Positions 39,715-51,955 of a stretch of DNA of 64,000 bases are shown piece after piece. The notes below the pieces were generated by a model that was given only the letters and a program-made list of their open reading frames with translations, ran no database searches and was not told where the DNA came from. Position numbers and translations under genes: made by a program. Every line of letters starts with the position of its first letter. The stretch's first letter is position 1. The DNA comes from Anarhynchus alexandrinus. Taxonomy: Eukaryota > Chordata > Aves > Charadriiformes > Charadriidae. The stretch is taken from NCBI GenBank assembly GCA_008711295.1, contig VUYV01000147.1, forward strand, positions 1,740,577 through 1,804,576, written 5' to 3'.

Positions 39715-40140
39715 TAAGCCAATCTCTGCTAACCGGGGTTCGGGGGAAATCTCCTTCAGCGAGCATATTTTCATGAGCAGTCTAGGTGATGGAAAACAGA
39801 AAGTCCTTGTTAAATTTGCAGACAATAGGAAGGGTGGAGCTTCAGACATGCCAAAGAGCTCAGAATGATCCTGAAAACCGAAATTACATGAAAAAACAGG
39901 ATGGTATTCAACAAGGAAGAATGCAAAGTACTACAATTAGCCAGGAATAATCAGCGTCTCAGATGCAGGATGGGGAACAACTGGTTAGGTGGACAAGGAC
40001 AGAAGAGGATCCCAGGGTTGTAAAGCACTGCTGGCTGAGTGTAAATCAGACGTGTCATCCTGCTCTGGAAAGGCCAAACACTAAGCTAGGACTTATAAAT
40101 AGGAGAAAAGTCATGCAGCAGCTTCTGTTCTACTGAGAAA
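39715..40140 (+). mobile_element. CR1 LINE ORF2 relic, C-terminal part
   Basis: Plus-strand remnant covering the end of the reverse transcriptase palm and the thumb/C-terminal region of CR1 ORF2. Recognisable blocks are 'cttgttaaatttgcagacaat' around 39806-39826 (the strand after the catalytic YADD region), 'caacaaggaagaatgcaaagtacta' around 39909-39933, 'aggaataatcagcgtctca', 'aggatggggaacaactggttagg' around 39967-39989, and 'gatcccagggttgtaaagc'. The match fades near 40135. Stops and small indels break every frame. It has the same orientation as the relic at 31.3-31.9 kb and carries a later part of the same ORF. Confidence 0.85.
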
Positions 40141-41279
40141 ATAAAACCTGATGCTCTGCTTTAGTCGGTTTTGGTGTCTCCACTGCTCAACCCACTCTAG
40201 CTCTATTTTCTAAGATGATTGTTTCTCTAGACTTTGCAATACTTTCTTCAGAGGACCTGTTGGTGACAATGTGTTGGATGAGCGGGGCTTCTGCGGTTTC
40301 TCCTTGTCCACAGCTCTGCTGTACGCAGTGCCCCACGTCAGGCACTGGGCTGCTCGTTTTCCATAGCTTTTTTTTTCATTTTCATTCGAAGAGGAGGGCC
40401 CAAAACCCAGATCTGACAATAGCTCTGAAATGTTTCAGTTCCTAATTTCTCCCAAACTCGAGGCTCACCTCCAAGTCTATCAGATGGGAAAAAGTCGTAT
40501 CACATTTGTATTGTCTTTACCTCGGCCGTTCTGCAGCACCACCAGGCCAAACATCCGTGGGACGGAAGGGAAGACGGAGGAAGGGATAAAAGGTCGGGTC
40601 TCCGAGTACTGCACATAACTCATAGAGCGGAATGAAGAACTTTTATACTCATAATTTTACTTGTGTTCAGGCCAGTCAGTAAACATCCTTATTCTGAAAA
40701 ATATGCTGCACAGCTATTGAAATCTCACATTTTGTTCTGTCGGCTTTTAAAATCCTGCCTTAGATTTTGCTTTTTCTAATTTGTTTTTGATGAGAATGAA
40801 GACATTTACTTGGTCTGACTTAATTTTTCATTATTCTGTCAACTGCGTGCCCTTCAGAAAGCAAAAACTGGCTAGTCACAAATGAATTATCATAGACTGC
40901 ATGGGGAACGGCTTCATGAGGAAAAGCAGTCACTGCTGAAGTCCAGTATTCCCTTTTGCCTACAAAAGGCTTAAAACTTTGATATTTCTATTGCAAGCTA
41001 GTAAAACACTGGTTTCAGTTCCACCCTCCAGACAACACACCACCTCCCTCAAGTGGTCAACGAAATTAGGGTTGTTTTTTCTGCTTCAAGGGCTGTTTTT
41101 TGGCACAGCCCAAAGAACGTGTTGAAGAATACACTTTTAAAAACAATATTAATAGATCAAGTTTAAAACGTTCTGCAAAAAAAAAGTATTTTGAATGGTA
41201 GACAGAGATAACACTCCCACAGAAACAATTACTTAGCTGGCATCACTTGGGCACTGTAGACTTTTGATGAGAAAAAAAC
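40141..41279. other. Unique noncoding sequence
   Basis: No gene or repeat was recognised. Confidence 0.6.
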
Positions 41280-41560
41280 TGAAATAGCTGCGCTTTTTGT
41301 GTGGATGGGCTCTAATAGCTTTCTGCCTGCGGTTACAGGCATTCGGTTACGGTCACTGCCACGCCGGGGATTGTATAAGCACATAAGCTAATCAAAACAG
41401 TGGCACATTTGGAAAAGCAGCACTGTTAATTCTGATGGCTTGCTCAAATCCTCATTGGAATAATTACAGTTTTCTTCTTTTGTTCAAAATGCTCCCCATT
41501 TAGAAACAGTTCTTTTGTAATTTGCTGCCTAATATGTGCTTGCAGAATAAACTGGAACAA
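41280..41560. promoter_or_regulatory. Candidate conserved noncoding element
   Basis: A low-divergence-looking block with homeodomain words (GCTAATCAAAA near 41388, AATAATTACA near 41459), a SOX/TCF-like 'ttttgttcaaaa' near 41478 and a short CpG-containing segment near 41330-41370. It has no coding frame and no repeat resemblance. It is called on motif density only. Confidence 0.25.
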
Positions 41561-44500
41561 TGCTGGGGAAGAGCTCACAGGAACTCAAACCAGAATTACA
41601 TAAATTACAAAAACAGCAATAATGATGGTAAGATAAAAACAGAGAGGAAATAGAAAGCTTCATACTTCAGGAAGCAACCCTGGCACGCACTGCCAGGGTT
41701 CGGGATAAAATTTTCTCATGGAGCAGTATACTGTAGGAGTGCCTTGCAGAGAGACGTACGCCCAACACATGAAGCAATGCCTTTGTACGTATGCTGACAA
41801 TATTCACCATGGCAATGGGTAAAGAAATTCCTGCTCCTGCAGCCGTATCGTGCTCTTCTACACCTCACTGGACACCTGCAAAGTTCTGTGGGTATTATCC
41901 AGGATGAAACCAAACATTCACAGAGGCTACTACTCTGTCAGTGCCCAAACACTGTGATTTTCAGCGTTACCTCATGTGAGCAAAGACTGACAGCAAACTC
42001 AAAAGGAAACTACTTCAGGTGGAACTGAGCGAGCAATGAAAAATCAGGAGCGCTATAAAAAATATCCTAATTTATAGTCTGGCACAAAATGTCTAATAAA
42101 CCTATCTAACAAAAGACTACACAATACATAGGTTTAGGGATGGGGCAAAAAAACAGTAATTCCAAGTCACCAGGCAGTTAAATTAGTTAGTGCAGGAAAC
42201 ACAATCCTCATGTTTCAAGGCCTAAATCAGTCCCCAGCGGGAGTCAGGAATAAAATTGTGAAGTATGACACATATAGCCAAATATATTATAAGCATAGCT
42301 CTTGCTAGAGGCAACGTTCTGTTCTAGGATGTAATTTTTGTGTTTCTTTTGCTGGGGAAAACTGCAATCAGGTAGTTCCAACCACTGCTTTTAACAAAAG
42401 CCTGCTAATTAAAGCAACACTACCCAGCCTCCTTCTTGGCATTAATGAAGTGCCAGAGGAAGGAAGCCTTAAGCATTTATTTTCCTCTCAGAGCGTCTAA
42501 TATCCCACACTACAGCCGGTGGAAAAATGGTAACATGTTTCCTGACCAAGAAAAGAAAAAAACAGAGAGAGAGAACATATTTATCACAAAAGTTTGAAGT
42601 ACAAAGTTTCTTTTGCCGTCTGTCTGAGAGCTGTTGAAAGGATAATGTCCTCTGCATATTTGAAAGAAACATAAGTGGTATGAAAAAAAGTCTTTCTTGC
42701 CTTACTGTAGCACCAGGGTGGTTTAGGTTGGCTGTCGCAGGTCTCTAAAAAATACAGCCAAATCAGATTGTACACAACTTGCAGGTGCTGTGACAGAAGC
42801 ACGGCTAAGCACAGCAGCCCTTGCCTTGGAGTACAGATGTGAAGAGGTGCAGAGGAAGAAGATAGCTTCAGATGACTTGCAAGGTCATAATTATTAACTT
42901 TTGATTAACCTACAGCTATGACCCCCATCCAGTTGTCTGCTGTTTTCCCTTATTCTACTGCTCCCACCTAAGAGCTGCCTTTCATTCACTCTGGCGTCTG
43001 AGAAGCCTTTAGAAAGGAAAGCGATTCCTTGGTACCAGATGCAAGCCAAAACAAACTCCCACCTCTAAATAGCCCTGAAGTTTAGAATTGCTTGAAATTT
43101 AAACTCATATCTAGATCCAAATTTGGCTGTTTGAGGTCATCTTTACACATTTTTGTTTAAAAAATAGCATTGTCTGATTCCCCCAACTTTTTTTGCTTCA
43201 GCCTTTTGGGTCACGGTCAGATTGGCTTACCAGAGGCTCTGGTAACCTACTATACACATCCCATTCCCTCCCCTCTTCACTTCATAATCTTCCAGAGATG
43301 AAATTCAAGATTGCCCGCTAATTGTAACAGGACAGCTTCTCAGACAGATGACTTTCCAAGTAACCTTCTCATTCCACTCATATTCGGGGAATGAAAAAGT
43401 ATGCCAGAGCGTTATGTGATGACGGATGAGGGCCAACATTACAATTTATGTTTGTGACCTGGCACACAGATGGAAACACAGAGTATGATTCAGTGGTTTT
43501 TGCAGCCTTAATCCCTACTAAAGAGTGGCTCTGCCAAGGTAAACCTGACATTTTAAATGAAACTGCTTTGCATACACTGCATGGAACCTGAGATCCCACT
43601 TTTGGACTGTGGTTTCCTTCTAAAATGTAGCTACTGCCTGACAGGGCAGAATAAGTGTGCAGTCTGGGCTCCCCTGTGCTAACAGTATTTGGTCTGCTTC
43701 AGCAAATGGCAGTGACGAGCAGACCGTGCAAAAGGAGCGAGACAAATGTTATTTGAACATGTACATTCCCAAGGCTGAGAAGAGGAGCAAAAATAAGGGC
43801 TGGATCCCACTTTCCTTCCCCACCCAGGCAACTCCCAAGCAACAAAATCCAAATTAGGCCCCACATTTGTAATAACACCACATTTCCTGGTGAATCAATC
43901 ATTAATCTGCAGAACTAGAAAAGGCAATACATCTCGTCATTATGTCCACAACTCAAAACAAGGTTTTAGCACTGGGAGCAGTTTCCTCTTTCCCCTCGCC
44001 ATCGCTTCTTTTGTGCTCTTTCTAAAAATAAAATATTGACATCTTTAAAAAAGGAGGAAGGGAAGGAATTCAGGTCATTTAGTGCTCATTATAGCACCGG
44101 TCAAACCCAGCACAAAAAGCTAGCCTCTGCTTAAGTATACAAGTAGTCAAAATCAATGAGGTTTATCCAAAAGCTTAAAGGTACTGCACCAAAGCCTGAA
44201 TATATCCGACTAAGCCTCTCTGCACCAGTGCGGCAGAAACAGCACTGGTTTTCCTCAGGCAAAACCCCACCAAAACACCTCACATGCGGTGGGCAGAGCT
44301 ATACCACAAAATATAGCTCATCTCCCCACTCCCTCACTCTCCCAAGGACCCTGCTGTGAGCATGCAACGAGGAGATTTATTTAGACTGAGAGCAAGTTAT
44401 TTCACCCAAACACCCCACGACCATCAAATGTCACCAAAGTCATCGTAACCTCTGACTGTCACGAGCCAGTGACCTGGAGTCAAAGGTACAACCTGTGTAG

Positions 44501-47130
44501 TGTATAAATTACACATCTCCAAACACTGCATAAGCCTGGGAAAAGAAGAGCGCAGAGACAACTGGAGAAAATCAGCTAACGCAGCCTTCCTCAGCCTGCT
44601 CATCTCTGCCTGGAGAGAACAAAAAGCATTTAAGAAGCCCTGTGTCTCACCTCTCATCCACCCCCAGCCACTTTCTGTACTTTCCTTCACCCAGGCATAG
44701 TTTATATGTAAACAGGTAAAAATTCAAAGCCCCGCTGAAGTCAGACATTGCCTTGGGCTCCGGGACTGAGAAGCAGAAGTACAAGATGCTATTCAAGAGC
44801 TTGCAGGTAGCACTCCCTTGCCCACATTTACCCACACATGCACCTTTTCAAGCGCTGGCTTTTGAGCCTTCCCAGGAGGCCCCCTGCCTCATCTCCCAGG
44901 CCCTGCCAAAAAGGAAAGAGAGATTTCTATTTATCTTTGAACATGTGGCTGTCCTACATGGACCTGTTGTTAAAACTCAGGTAGCTGGTTTGTCTTTGAA
45001 AACAGTTTGTGCTTTATGCTCTACTGAATATATACCAATAGGGCTGGAAATAGTTGCAGTAGTAATTTCTACATTTCGTTGGTTAAATATAACCAGAACA
45101 AGACTATTTACAATTTATTTGATCTAAGTCTCTTAATGAAAAATGCTATGGCCTGACCTTTTCAATCTCTTAACACTGCATTATGGGACAGAGGTGTTGA
45201 GAAATTCCTTTTCTTTCAGAAGAGAATGGTGGGGCAATGGCAAAACAGTTCGTGAAGAAATAAAAATCAGAAATATTTGAAAGACGTGATTTTCCATTCA
45301 ACTTTCTTGAAACGATTTTGAAGGGCAGGAAAGGGAATAATGCCATGGATTTTTCTGAAGTCAAACAAGTGTGAAATGGGCCCTTCCTAACATCCCACAG
45401 GTGCCAGGGAGGTTGGGTATCTGCATTCTAAATGTTTTAGCTTAGCCACTGTTACTCCACCACTGCTCTCCTCCTCGAGCTTCCTCAATAAATTTGTCCC
45501 TGACCATCTATATACGAATACTGCCTAGCAGGGGTAGCACAGTTTTCTGATCCTTTCAGCAGGGTCAGTTTGGACTTCAACCACATTGCTCAGCAGCTAG
45601 GCACAGCCTCTCTCGTGCAGCAGTGGAATCTTCTACTATTTAAATATTTTTTTTTTCCAGAGTATAATTTAAACAGAATTGGCCATAATTATATATGTTT
45701 TGGAAATTGGAAAAAACATATGATAGGAAATGTATGTTTTCCGCTTTCACTGATTTTGAGGCTCTCCAAAGAGGTCTCAAAAGCTTTGAAAACTTTTATT
45801 CTGCTTTTACTAATCACATCTTTTTGATATTAAAAGTCAAAATACAGCAGTTTACAAGTCAACAAGTCTGGCACATTTTCTTCACTGTACAACAGCACAG
45901 GATTGCATTGCAGGAGTATTTTCTTTAGAACAGAAGCATAGACGTAAAAATGAGACAAAATGCAACTGGCAACAAGGAAGACAAACAGGTACAGAGGGAT
46001 GGATAAAAAAGGTAGAAAAAAAGACACAGGGACATAGAAGCACATCCATGTGTCTCTCTCTTTCTCTAACTACCAGCAAATGATTACATCTTAGGAATAC
46101 TCCACGTTGGAAGGAGGGAAAAACTTAAAGCAGCTTTGAAATATTGTTAGCTGTAAAGGATATCTGGGTACAAAGATGTATAACCGAATCAGGACACCCT
46201 CAGCTCATTACTCCCTAAACATTTCTGCAAAGATATAAAAAAAATAAAATACATTGTAACATAGAAAGATGATTGTAGTTGGCTAAGCTGTAGTATAAAC
46301 TTAGTAAACACTAAGAAGATGTTAAGGACTGTGAATTAGCACTTCTTTTAACTGAGTAGTTAGACAGTCAGTAACTTTAGAAGCATATCACACGTCATAC
46401 TATTTAGGAGCAGATTTAGCCTTTTTTATTGATATAAAATTCACGGGTCACTTGTAACTTTTATTTCCAAGAAAAGAAAAACAAGAAAGTTGCAAACAAA
46501 ATCCCTGCCAATATTCAAACAAGGAGAAATGTAACCAAAGTAGTGGAAATCAGAAACCACACATGTAGTCATGTGAAGGTGCTAGCATAGAGAAACAGGT
46601 CTCCAAAGCATGTGCTGCCTCTTTTTAAACCAAGAAGAATTCTTGTATGGGTTCCTGAGGGACTAAAACAGTGATGCTTACTCTGAAGGACTGGAGCACT
46701 TCAGGATGACATCCTGGCCAGCATTGTCTGTGAAATTCAGCAGATGATCAAGGTGGCATCCCGTTCTTCAAATCTTTAAATCTTACCTGCACAAGTAGGT
46801 TTGCACAAATGCTAATCCAATACTCCTTCCACTATTTTACCCAGATTCACTTGTTCTTCCTATATAAATATTCCTTGGGCATTTCCGTCTTTATTCTCTT
46901 TATGTCCAAAAGTGCATGCTCTAAAGAAACAGGCACACAAAGCTCTGCTGCAGAATCGTTTTGATGCATGAGTACTGTACCTGAACACTACACAAGTCTC
47001 CAGGAGATGCACAAAGAGTTAAAGACAGTCAGAAGCAGTGTTGGTATCTGCCTTTTGGATAGTAAAGGATTAAAGCAGGAAGCAAAAATGACTGATCAGC
47101 CTAAGAGGGATTAAGCCCACTCACTCCCTA
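41561..47130. other. Unique noncoding sequence
   Basis: No gene was recognised. A 124-codon open frame (44753-45127, plus) has no family resemblance. A 19-bp A/C-rich word at 44261-44279 recurs exactly at 52021-52039. Homopolymer runs include T near 45648-45657. Confidence 0.55.
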
Positions 47131-47160
47131 AAAAGTGCTCTAACCACCAGATCATAGGGT
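47131..47160 (-). mobile_element. tRNA-derived SINE-like head fragment
   Basis: Read on the minus strand, this gives 'ccctatgatctggtggttag' followed by 'agcac', the promoter-head word of old tRNA-derived SINEs of amniotes. It is only about 30 bp, so it may be one arm of the neighbouring palindromic unit or a separate insertion. Confidence 0.4.
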
Positions 47161-47269
47161 ACGCTGGGCAAGAGCATTCCTCATTCTCCCTCTTGAAACT
47201 GAGCCGCAGTGCATCCGGGCATGCAAGAGCTACGGCAGCAGCCAGAGAAAAGGCAACAAGGGATACGAT

Positions 47270-47470
47270 TGTAAGCTCGTGGTTAGGGCACTCAGCTTGG
47301 AGGGAGATGGTTGAAAGGCCTAGACCATTCTCCCTGGTCTGTTTGGGATTTTCTTTAACCCGCAACTAGTCCAGTGACAAACTGAAGGGAAAGGCATACA
47401 CATCCCAAGAAGTAGGGTCTAACCCTCAGCTGCCTCCCTTACCAAGCAAGTATCTAACTAATCAGCTAAA
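47270..47470. mobile_element. Ancient palindromic tRNA-SINE-like repeat
   Basis: The left arm (47277-47333) starts with 'cgtggttagggcactcagct' and continues 'ggagggagatgg', and the right arm (47418-47470) reads 'gggtctaaccctcagctgcc' and ends 'aagtatctaactaatcagctaaa'. Together they match, with decay, a palindromic sauropsid repeat whose arms are 'gtggttagggcactcacctgg' and its reverse complement. The interior is decayed. Sequence to about 47830, including 'aggtacctaaattaggtgacc', may continue the same composite element. No coding capacity is expected. Confidence 0.45.
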
Positions 47471-47928
47471 GCAAATATGTCTTTTGATGCTGCTTTCTGT
47501 GGTTCACCTTCAACTGAAGGAAGAGGTGCTTTCCTGTGGGATACAGTATGGCCTGGAAGCTTGGTTCCTTCCACAAGATGAAGAAGAGAGGAGTTTTCTC
47601 CTTGTCCAGCTGAGCAGACCCAGCATTCAAGGCATCCCGATACCCATGAGAGCACTGTGACCCCTGCTATGTGAAAGGAGTGCCCCCTTGGTCCCCTCTT
47701 CCAATAGGTACCTGTCCTCAGAAGAAAGGTATGCAGATGAGGTGGGTGAGTAGAGACTACCACCCAATATTTCCAAAAGGTCTGCTATATTCTTAGTGGA
47801 AGAGGTAGGTACCTAAATTAGGTGACCCGACTAACCATAGGAGATGGCACTGCTGACATGACTGGCACTGAATAGGATGGGGAGGCTAAGCAGGTGAAGA
47901 ACACATCTAATGCTGGTTTGTGCATGTG

Positions 47929-48020
47929 TGTGTGTGTTTGAACAAACATAAGCACCTTCCAGTCTAGTGATCTCTCAGGTAATGTCAGGAGAAGTTAAGA
48001 CACACACACGCACAGACACA
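47929..48020. repeat. Short TG and AC tracts in inverted orientation
   Basis: A TG-rich tract (47929-47939) and an AC-rich tract (48000-48020) flank about 60 bp of unique sequence. They are complementary and could pair, but both are short and interrupted. This is probably just two microsatellites. Confidence 0.7.
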
Positions 48021-49237
48021 GTGTAATGATCCAGCCAGACTGCTATAAGCTTTTGGCTTCTGCTGATGCAAACCAGATGTTGGCAAGATCTGAATTTCTG
48101 AGTTTGCTTAACTCCTTGGAGCATCATTTTAGAATAAACACAAGAGGCATCTTTTCTCACAGCTCTCACAGCTCTCTTTTCTCTCGCATCAGACTTACCT
48201 CAGCTGAACAGGTTATTTATTGTCCAGTGGGAAATGTCAATTACACGGCATCATTTGAAAACTTGGAGGGAGGAGGGGAAAGAAAATCACTGTGAAATTT
48301 TCCAGGCAAAACTGCATTTTTACCCTTCATTTGATCTGATACAGTGGTTTGCTACTGTCAACTATAGACCCATTGATATGTTTAAGCTGACCAGAGAAAA
48401 ACCTCGTACTATTCAGCATAGTAAGATAAATGTAAATTTAATGTACGGCTCACTGAAAACTGATTTAGGATTTTAGTCAAAGAATAATATAATTCTCCTC
48501 TCCCTTGTGATTTATTTACTGCATGAAGAACAGGTGCTTGGAGAAGTACTTCAGAGAGAGTGTACCTGGTTAAAAGAGATCACCATCGGTCCCGTTCTAC
48601 TTGTGTGAGGTAGTACAAAACAAAAATCTGCAATTTCAACACCACCTAGAGCAACTCTATATAATTTCGCAACTAGCATAAGGTTCCTTGAGTTACGCCA
48701 TCACAAATGTAGTACTACTGATGTTAAAATGAGATTTGGGAAGGGGCAAGTCACGAAAGGGAAGTTTCAAAATTCTAGCTTGCTGCCTTGCTCTTTGCTC
48801 CCACACGGCAAAGCTGCCCCTAAGAGTCTACCCAAAGCTACTCCATGGGAGTCAAGAGCCAGCAAGGAGGAGGAAACGTGCCCCTGGCAGTGCTGCTGGG
48901 GCCAACAAGAACAAAGTCTCCCCAAGATCTATCCCCTCAAATAGAGGGGAGAGCTGAGCTCTGCATACTGTTATGTGGTGCTCCCTGGTACTCCTTAAAC
49001 GTCTCAGTCCCAAGAGGTCTGGGAGGAGGAACGGGGAAGAGTAGGGCCCTTCCTGTGCCAACTCTTCCCCTTTCAGGCTAGCTGCCCCGAATCCGCTTTG
49101 CCTCCCAGATGTTTGCAGTCTGTGCCTCTGGCTCGCAAACGGGAAAAGCGACCTTCTTTCCTGAAGGAAAATTGCTTCAAACGTGGAAATTGTGGGAACA
49201 GGCAGCAAACCAGACTATATGACATGGCAAGGTCTCT
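48021..49237. other. Unique noncoding sequence
   Basis: No gene was recognised. Overlapping open frames of 70-118 codons on both strands between 48.7 and 49.2 kb coincide with a GC-richer patch and resemble no protein family. A small direct repeat (CACAGCTCT twice) lies near 48159-48176. Confidence 0.6.
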
Positions 49238-49311
49238 GACCAAAATAGTCTAAATTGCACTTATAAAATGGACCAAAATAGCTTAAATTGCACTTATAAA
49301 ATGGACCAAAA
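49238..49311. repeat. 33-bp tandem duplication
   Basis: The unit starting GACCAAAATAG and ending CACTTATAAAATG occupies 49238-49270 and again 49271-49303, differing at two adjacent positions (TC versus CT). A third partial copy of 8 bp (GACCAAAA) follows at 49304-49311. The near identity indicates a young duplication that may vary in copy number between individuals. Confidence 0.95.
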
Positions 49312-50532
49312 GTTGCAGAAAAAAAGAACATATGGATGACCTATAACAAACTTTTAATCTAGGAGATACAGTATTCTTTTTGCCATTTCCACATATTACT
49401 GAGAAAATCTGTTGCTCTGCAACGCATCTACATTTACAAATTTGTGCAGATGTTTCGTGCAGTGCTCTGCAACAGCACACTGCTGCCTAGCTCAACAGAA
49501 GTAGACGGGTGGAGGAGTTGGCAGAACTGACTTGTTGTTTTCACTTGAACTGATCGATAGCACCAAAAAGTTTGTAGGAATTATAACGGTCCACACTGCA
49601 ACTGTCTCTTATCATGTAAAATCTGAGTGTGTAGCTAGCTGTTAATGAAAATCAAATTAATTTTATGATCAGAGAACCCATTCGCATAAACATTGCATAA
49701 TCTTTTATTTGTTTTTTTATATGAACCAGCTCTCTCCCCTTCCCCCATATCAGAAAGGATTATCCATCTATTCCAGAGAGAAGATTTAGAGTAGCCTGGT
49801 AGAAAGCAAATAGCTGGAGTGGCCGCTTTCAGACTGGGAGGTGCAAAAGCATGCAGCAAGGCCGATCTATAGATTACAGGCTTACAAAGCCATGGAGGAT
49901 TCCACTATAAGTGGATGCAAAAACGATGATGTTTGCAGTGCTGCAGATGTTTAATCCATTCAATGAGTAAATAATAGTAAAATCAGTCTGCTGGATGTGA
50001 TGAGTCTGCAGGGATATATACACATGTGCAAGAAACACCCTTCTTTTATTAGCATCAGAGAAGAGGAATCCTGAAACTCCCTCTTTTTGTGACTTGGGGT
50101 CGCAGTCTGGAAGAGATTGAGATTGGAGAGCCTCAGTTCCTGGCACTAATCAATCCAACATCTTTCCTGAGTTGTAGAAGAGGTGACAACCCATCTATAC
50201 TGCCCATAGATCACTGATAGTAGTCCAGCAGGCTCAGTGATCAGCCAGGCATCTGAGTAATACTCAAAATGAGACGAAATAATTAGCTCCAGCTGGAGAT
50301 TTTGAACATATAGCTAACTACAGCATCTCTCCCTTTAAAAAATGTCCTCCTTCTGTCAACATTGTAAAGGCTCTGCTCGACAGGCCTGGTCTCCCTGGTC
50401 TCTGGATGTCTGACAGCCCTGGTACTGCCAGCTACTCTGCAATCATTCCCATTTATTAGCTGGAGGCTGACAAGTCCATTGAATTCCACTCAGCAATAAA
50501 GCATGTAAGGAGTGACACTGTCTTCTGCTTCT
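49312..50532. other. Unique noncoding sequence
   Basis: No gene or interspersed repeat was recognised. Confidence 0.6.
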
Positions 50533-50586
50533 GGGATTACTCACTCATTTTTTGAGCAGCGCTTAAGTGCTTTGCTGGAGCGAACC
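50533..50586. mobile_element. MITE half-element, same family as 14.1 kb
   Basis: The string starting 'gggattactcactcat' and ending 'gcgcttaagtgctttgctgg' then 'agcgaacc' matches the right half of the palindromic amniote element whose consensus, as I remember it, has 'actactcacatgctt' and 'gtgctttgctggatcgg'. It shares the 'cttaagt..cttgctg' core with the right end of the copy at 14204-14227. The left half is absent or too decayed. Confidence 0.6.
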
Positions 50587-51124
50587 AAGCCACTCTGCAC
50601 CATCCAGCATCTGGCACTGCAACCCTGGAGACTGCAGTCCTACATCCAGTGCTCTACACAGCATTGCATTTAGGGTAGGAAAAGGTGATGAATATTCATA
50701 GATGAGTAGGTAAATCACGGAAGATTTGAAGGAAGATGATCAGAAGTAGAGTTACACTGGTGTAGTCTTTACAGCAAACAAAGAAAACCTTCAAACCAGC
50801 TGTTTTAAGAGATCTTACTCTACACAGAATACACTAAAGGGAAATAGTCCTGGTTTGACAAGGTACAGGACGTGCTGGAACAGCCTAACACACTGAGATG
50901 ACAAATTGAGGCTAAACATCAGAAGTTAGCTATAAAATCAGTTGGGCAGAAGTGCAGACTCTCAAAAGAGGCAGATGAAACCACAAGATATGCAGCTATG
51001 CAAGAACTAGTAAGGTACCACAGGACATGAACCAAGGCATGGTCCCACAAACGTAAGGGACCCTTTTCTGGATCACCCAGGCTGCTGTTATATTGTTCCC
51101 TATCCATTGACAGACCAAGCTTAC
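50587..51124. other. Unique noncoding sequence
   Basis: No gene or repeat was recognised. Confidence 0.6.
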
Positions 51125-51180
51125 TTCCGTTGAAGCCAGTGGGCATTTTGCCACTGACTTCCAAGGGAGCAGCAGCCCTA
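51125..51180. mobile_element. Short hairpin repeat, ancient amniote palindrome
   Basis: The arms TTGAAGCCAGTGG (about 51130-51142) and CCACTGACTTCCAA (about 51151-51164) are near-perfect reverse complements around an 8-nt loop, followed by 'gggagcagcagccct'. The phrase 'actgacttcaatgggagcag' is a hallmark of a palindromic repeat widespread in sauropsids. This looks like a decayed fragment of it. Confidence 0.5.
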
Positions 51181-51894
51181 TGATTTGGCTGTGTACAATT
51201 TCAATTAAAAAGTCTATGAATCACATCATTCTGCCCTTGGCAGCTGAGAGATGAAGACAGCGGGATAGGAAAAGAGCAGCTCAAGCAAATGGAAATAATT
51301 TTTCTATTAAACTTTTTTTTTTTAAAGGAAGATACTCAGCATAACTTACTCCTTTTTTCCTCCTGTTCTGTTACTAATAACTGTCCAGTGTGATTAAAGT
51401 GGATTTGTAACATCTTGTTTACTCTTCACTATCTACAGGTTTGATCCTGTGAGATTTATTCACCACGGATAAAACTCATTCCTATACAGAAAAAGTTATC
51501 TTGTTCAGGGGTCATTCAAGTCCTCACTTAGCTCAGTTTTGACAGTTAATTTGGGCTTTGGCTAATGGCACACCCTTGTGAACAGGGCACGGGAAAGCCT
51601 CTCAGAAGTACATCTGTGAGCTTCAGGGATGCCAGTGGAGCTGACTAATTGTTCAGATTGGAAGCAGACCTCTGCCCTTACCCTCCCTCTGTGTCATGAG
51701 CACCCAGCTGGTTTGAAACGTACCATTGAGTGTGTATGCTTGCATTACAGACTGTGTGTATCGGAGTATATTCTACAAAAAAAGCCATCCTGAGAACACA
51801 ACTGCAATTACACAAAGAAACTTCATATGCAATATTTTCTGAAAGAGTGTAGGAAGGACACAGGGTAGTGACAGTGGATAAAGACCGAAGTTTA
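51181..51894. other. Unique noncoding sequence
   Basis: No gene was recognised. A T-run lies at 51311-51324. Confidence 0.6.
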
Positions 51895-51955
51895 GATGGC
51901 CTTGGCTCAGCTCCAGGCTTCCTAAATGCCCAAGTGCAAGTCATTAGGAAGGTGC
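51895..51955 (+). mobile_element. Possible MIR-type SINE core fragment
   Basis: 'ttggctcagctccaggcttc' and 'gtgcaagtcattagga' fall in the order of the MIR core ('ggctctgcca...' then 'gggcaagtcactta'). The match is short and decayed, so this could be coincidence. A better MIR-like element lies about 330 bp downstream in the same orientation. Confidence 0.35.

Noticed and set aside
41690..41705. AGGGTTCGGGATAAA as a tRNA B-box
   Set aside because: The B-box consensus is not met, and no A-box or cloverleaf-forming sequence lies upstream.
44753..45127. 124-codon open frame, plus strand
   Set aside because: No start context, domain or family resemblance. Frames of this size are expected by chance in 64 kb.
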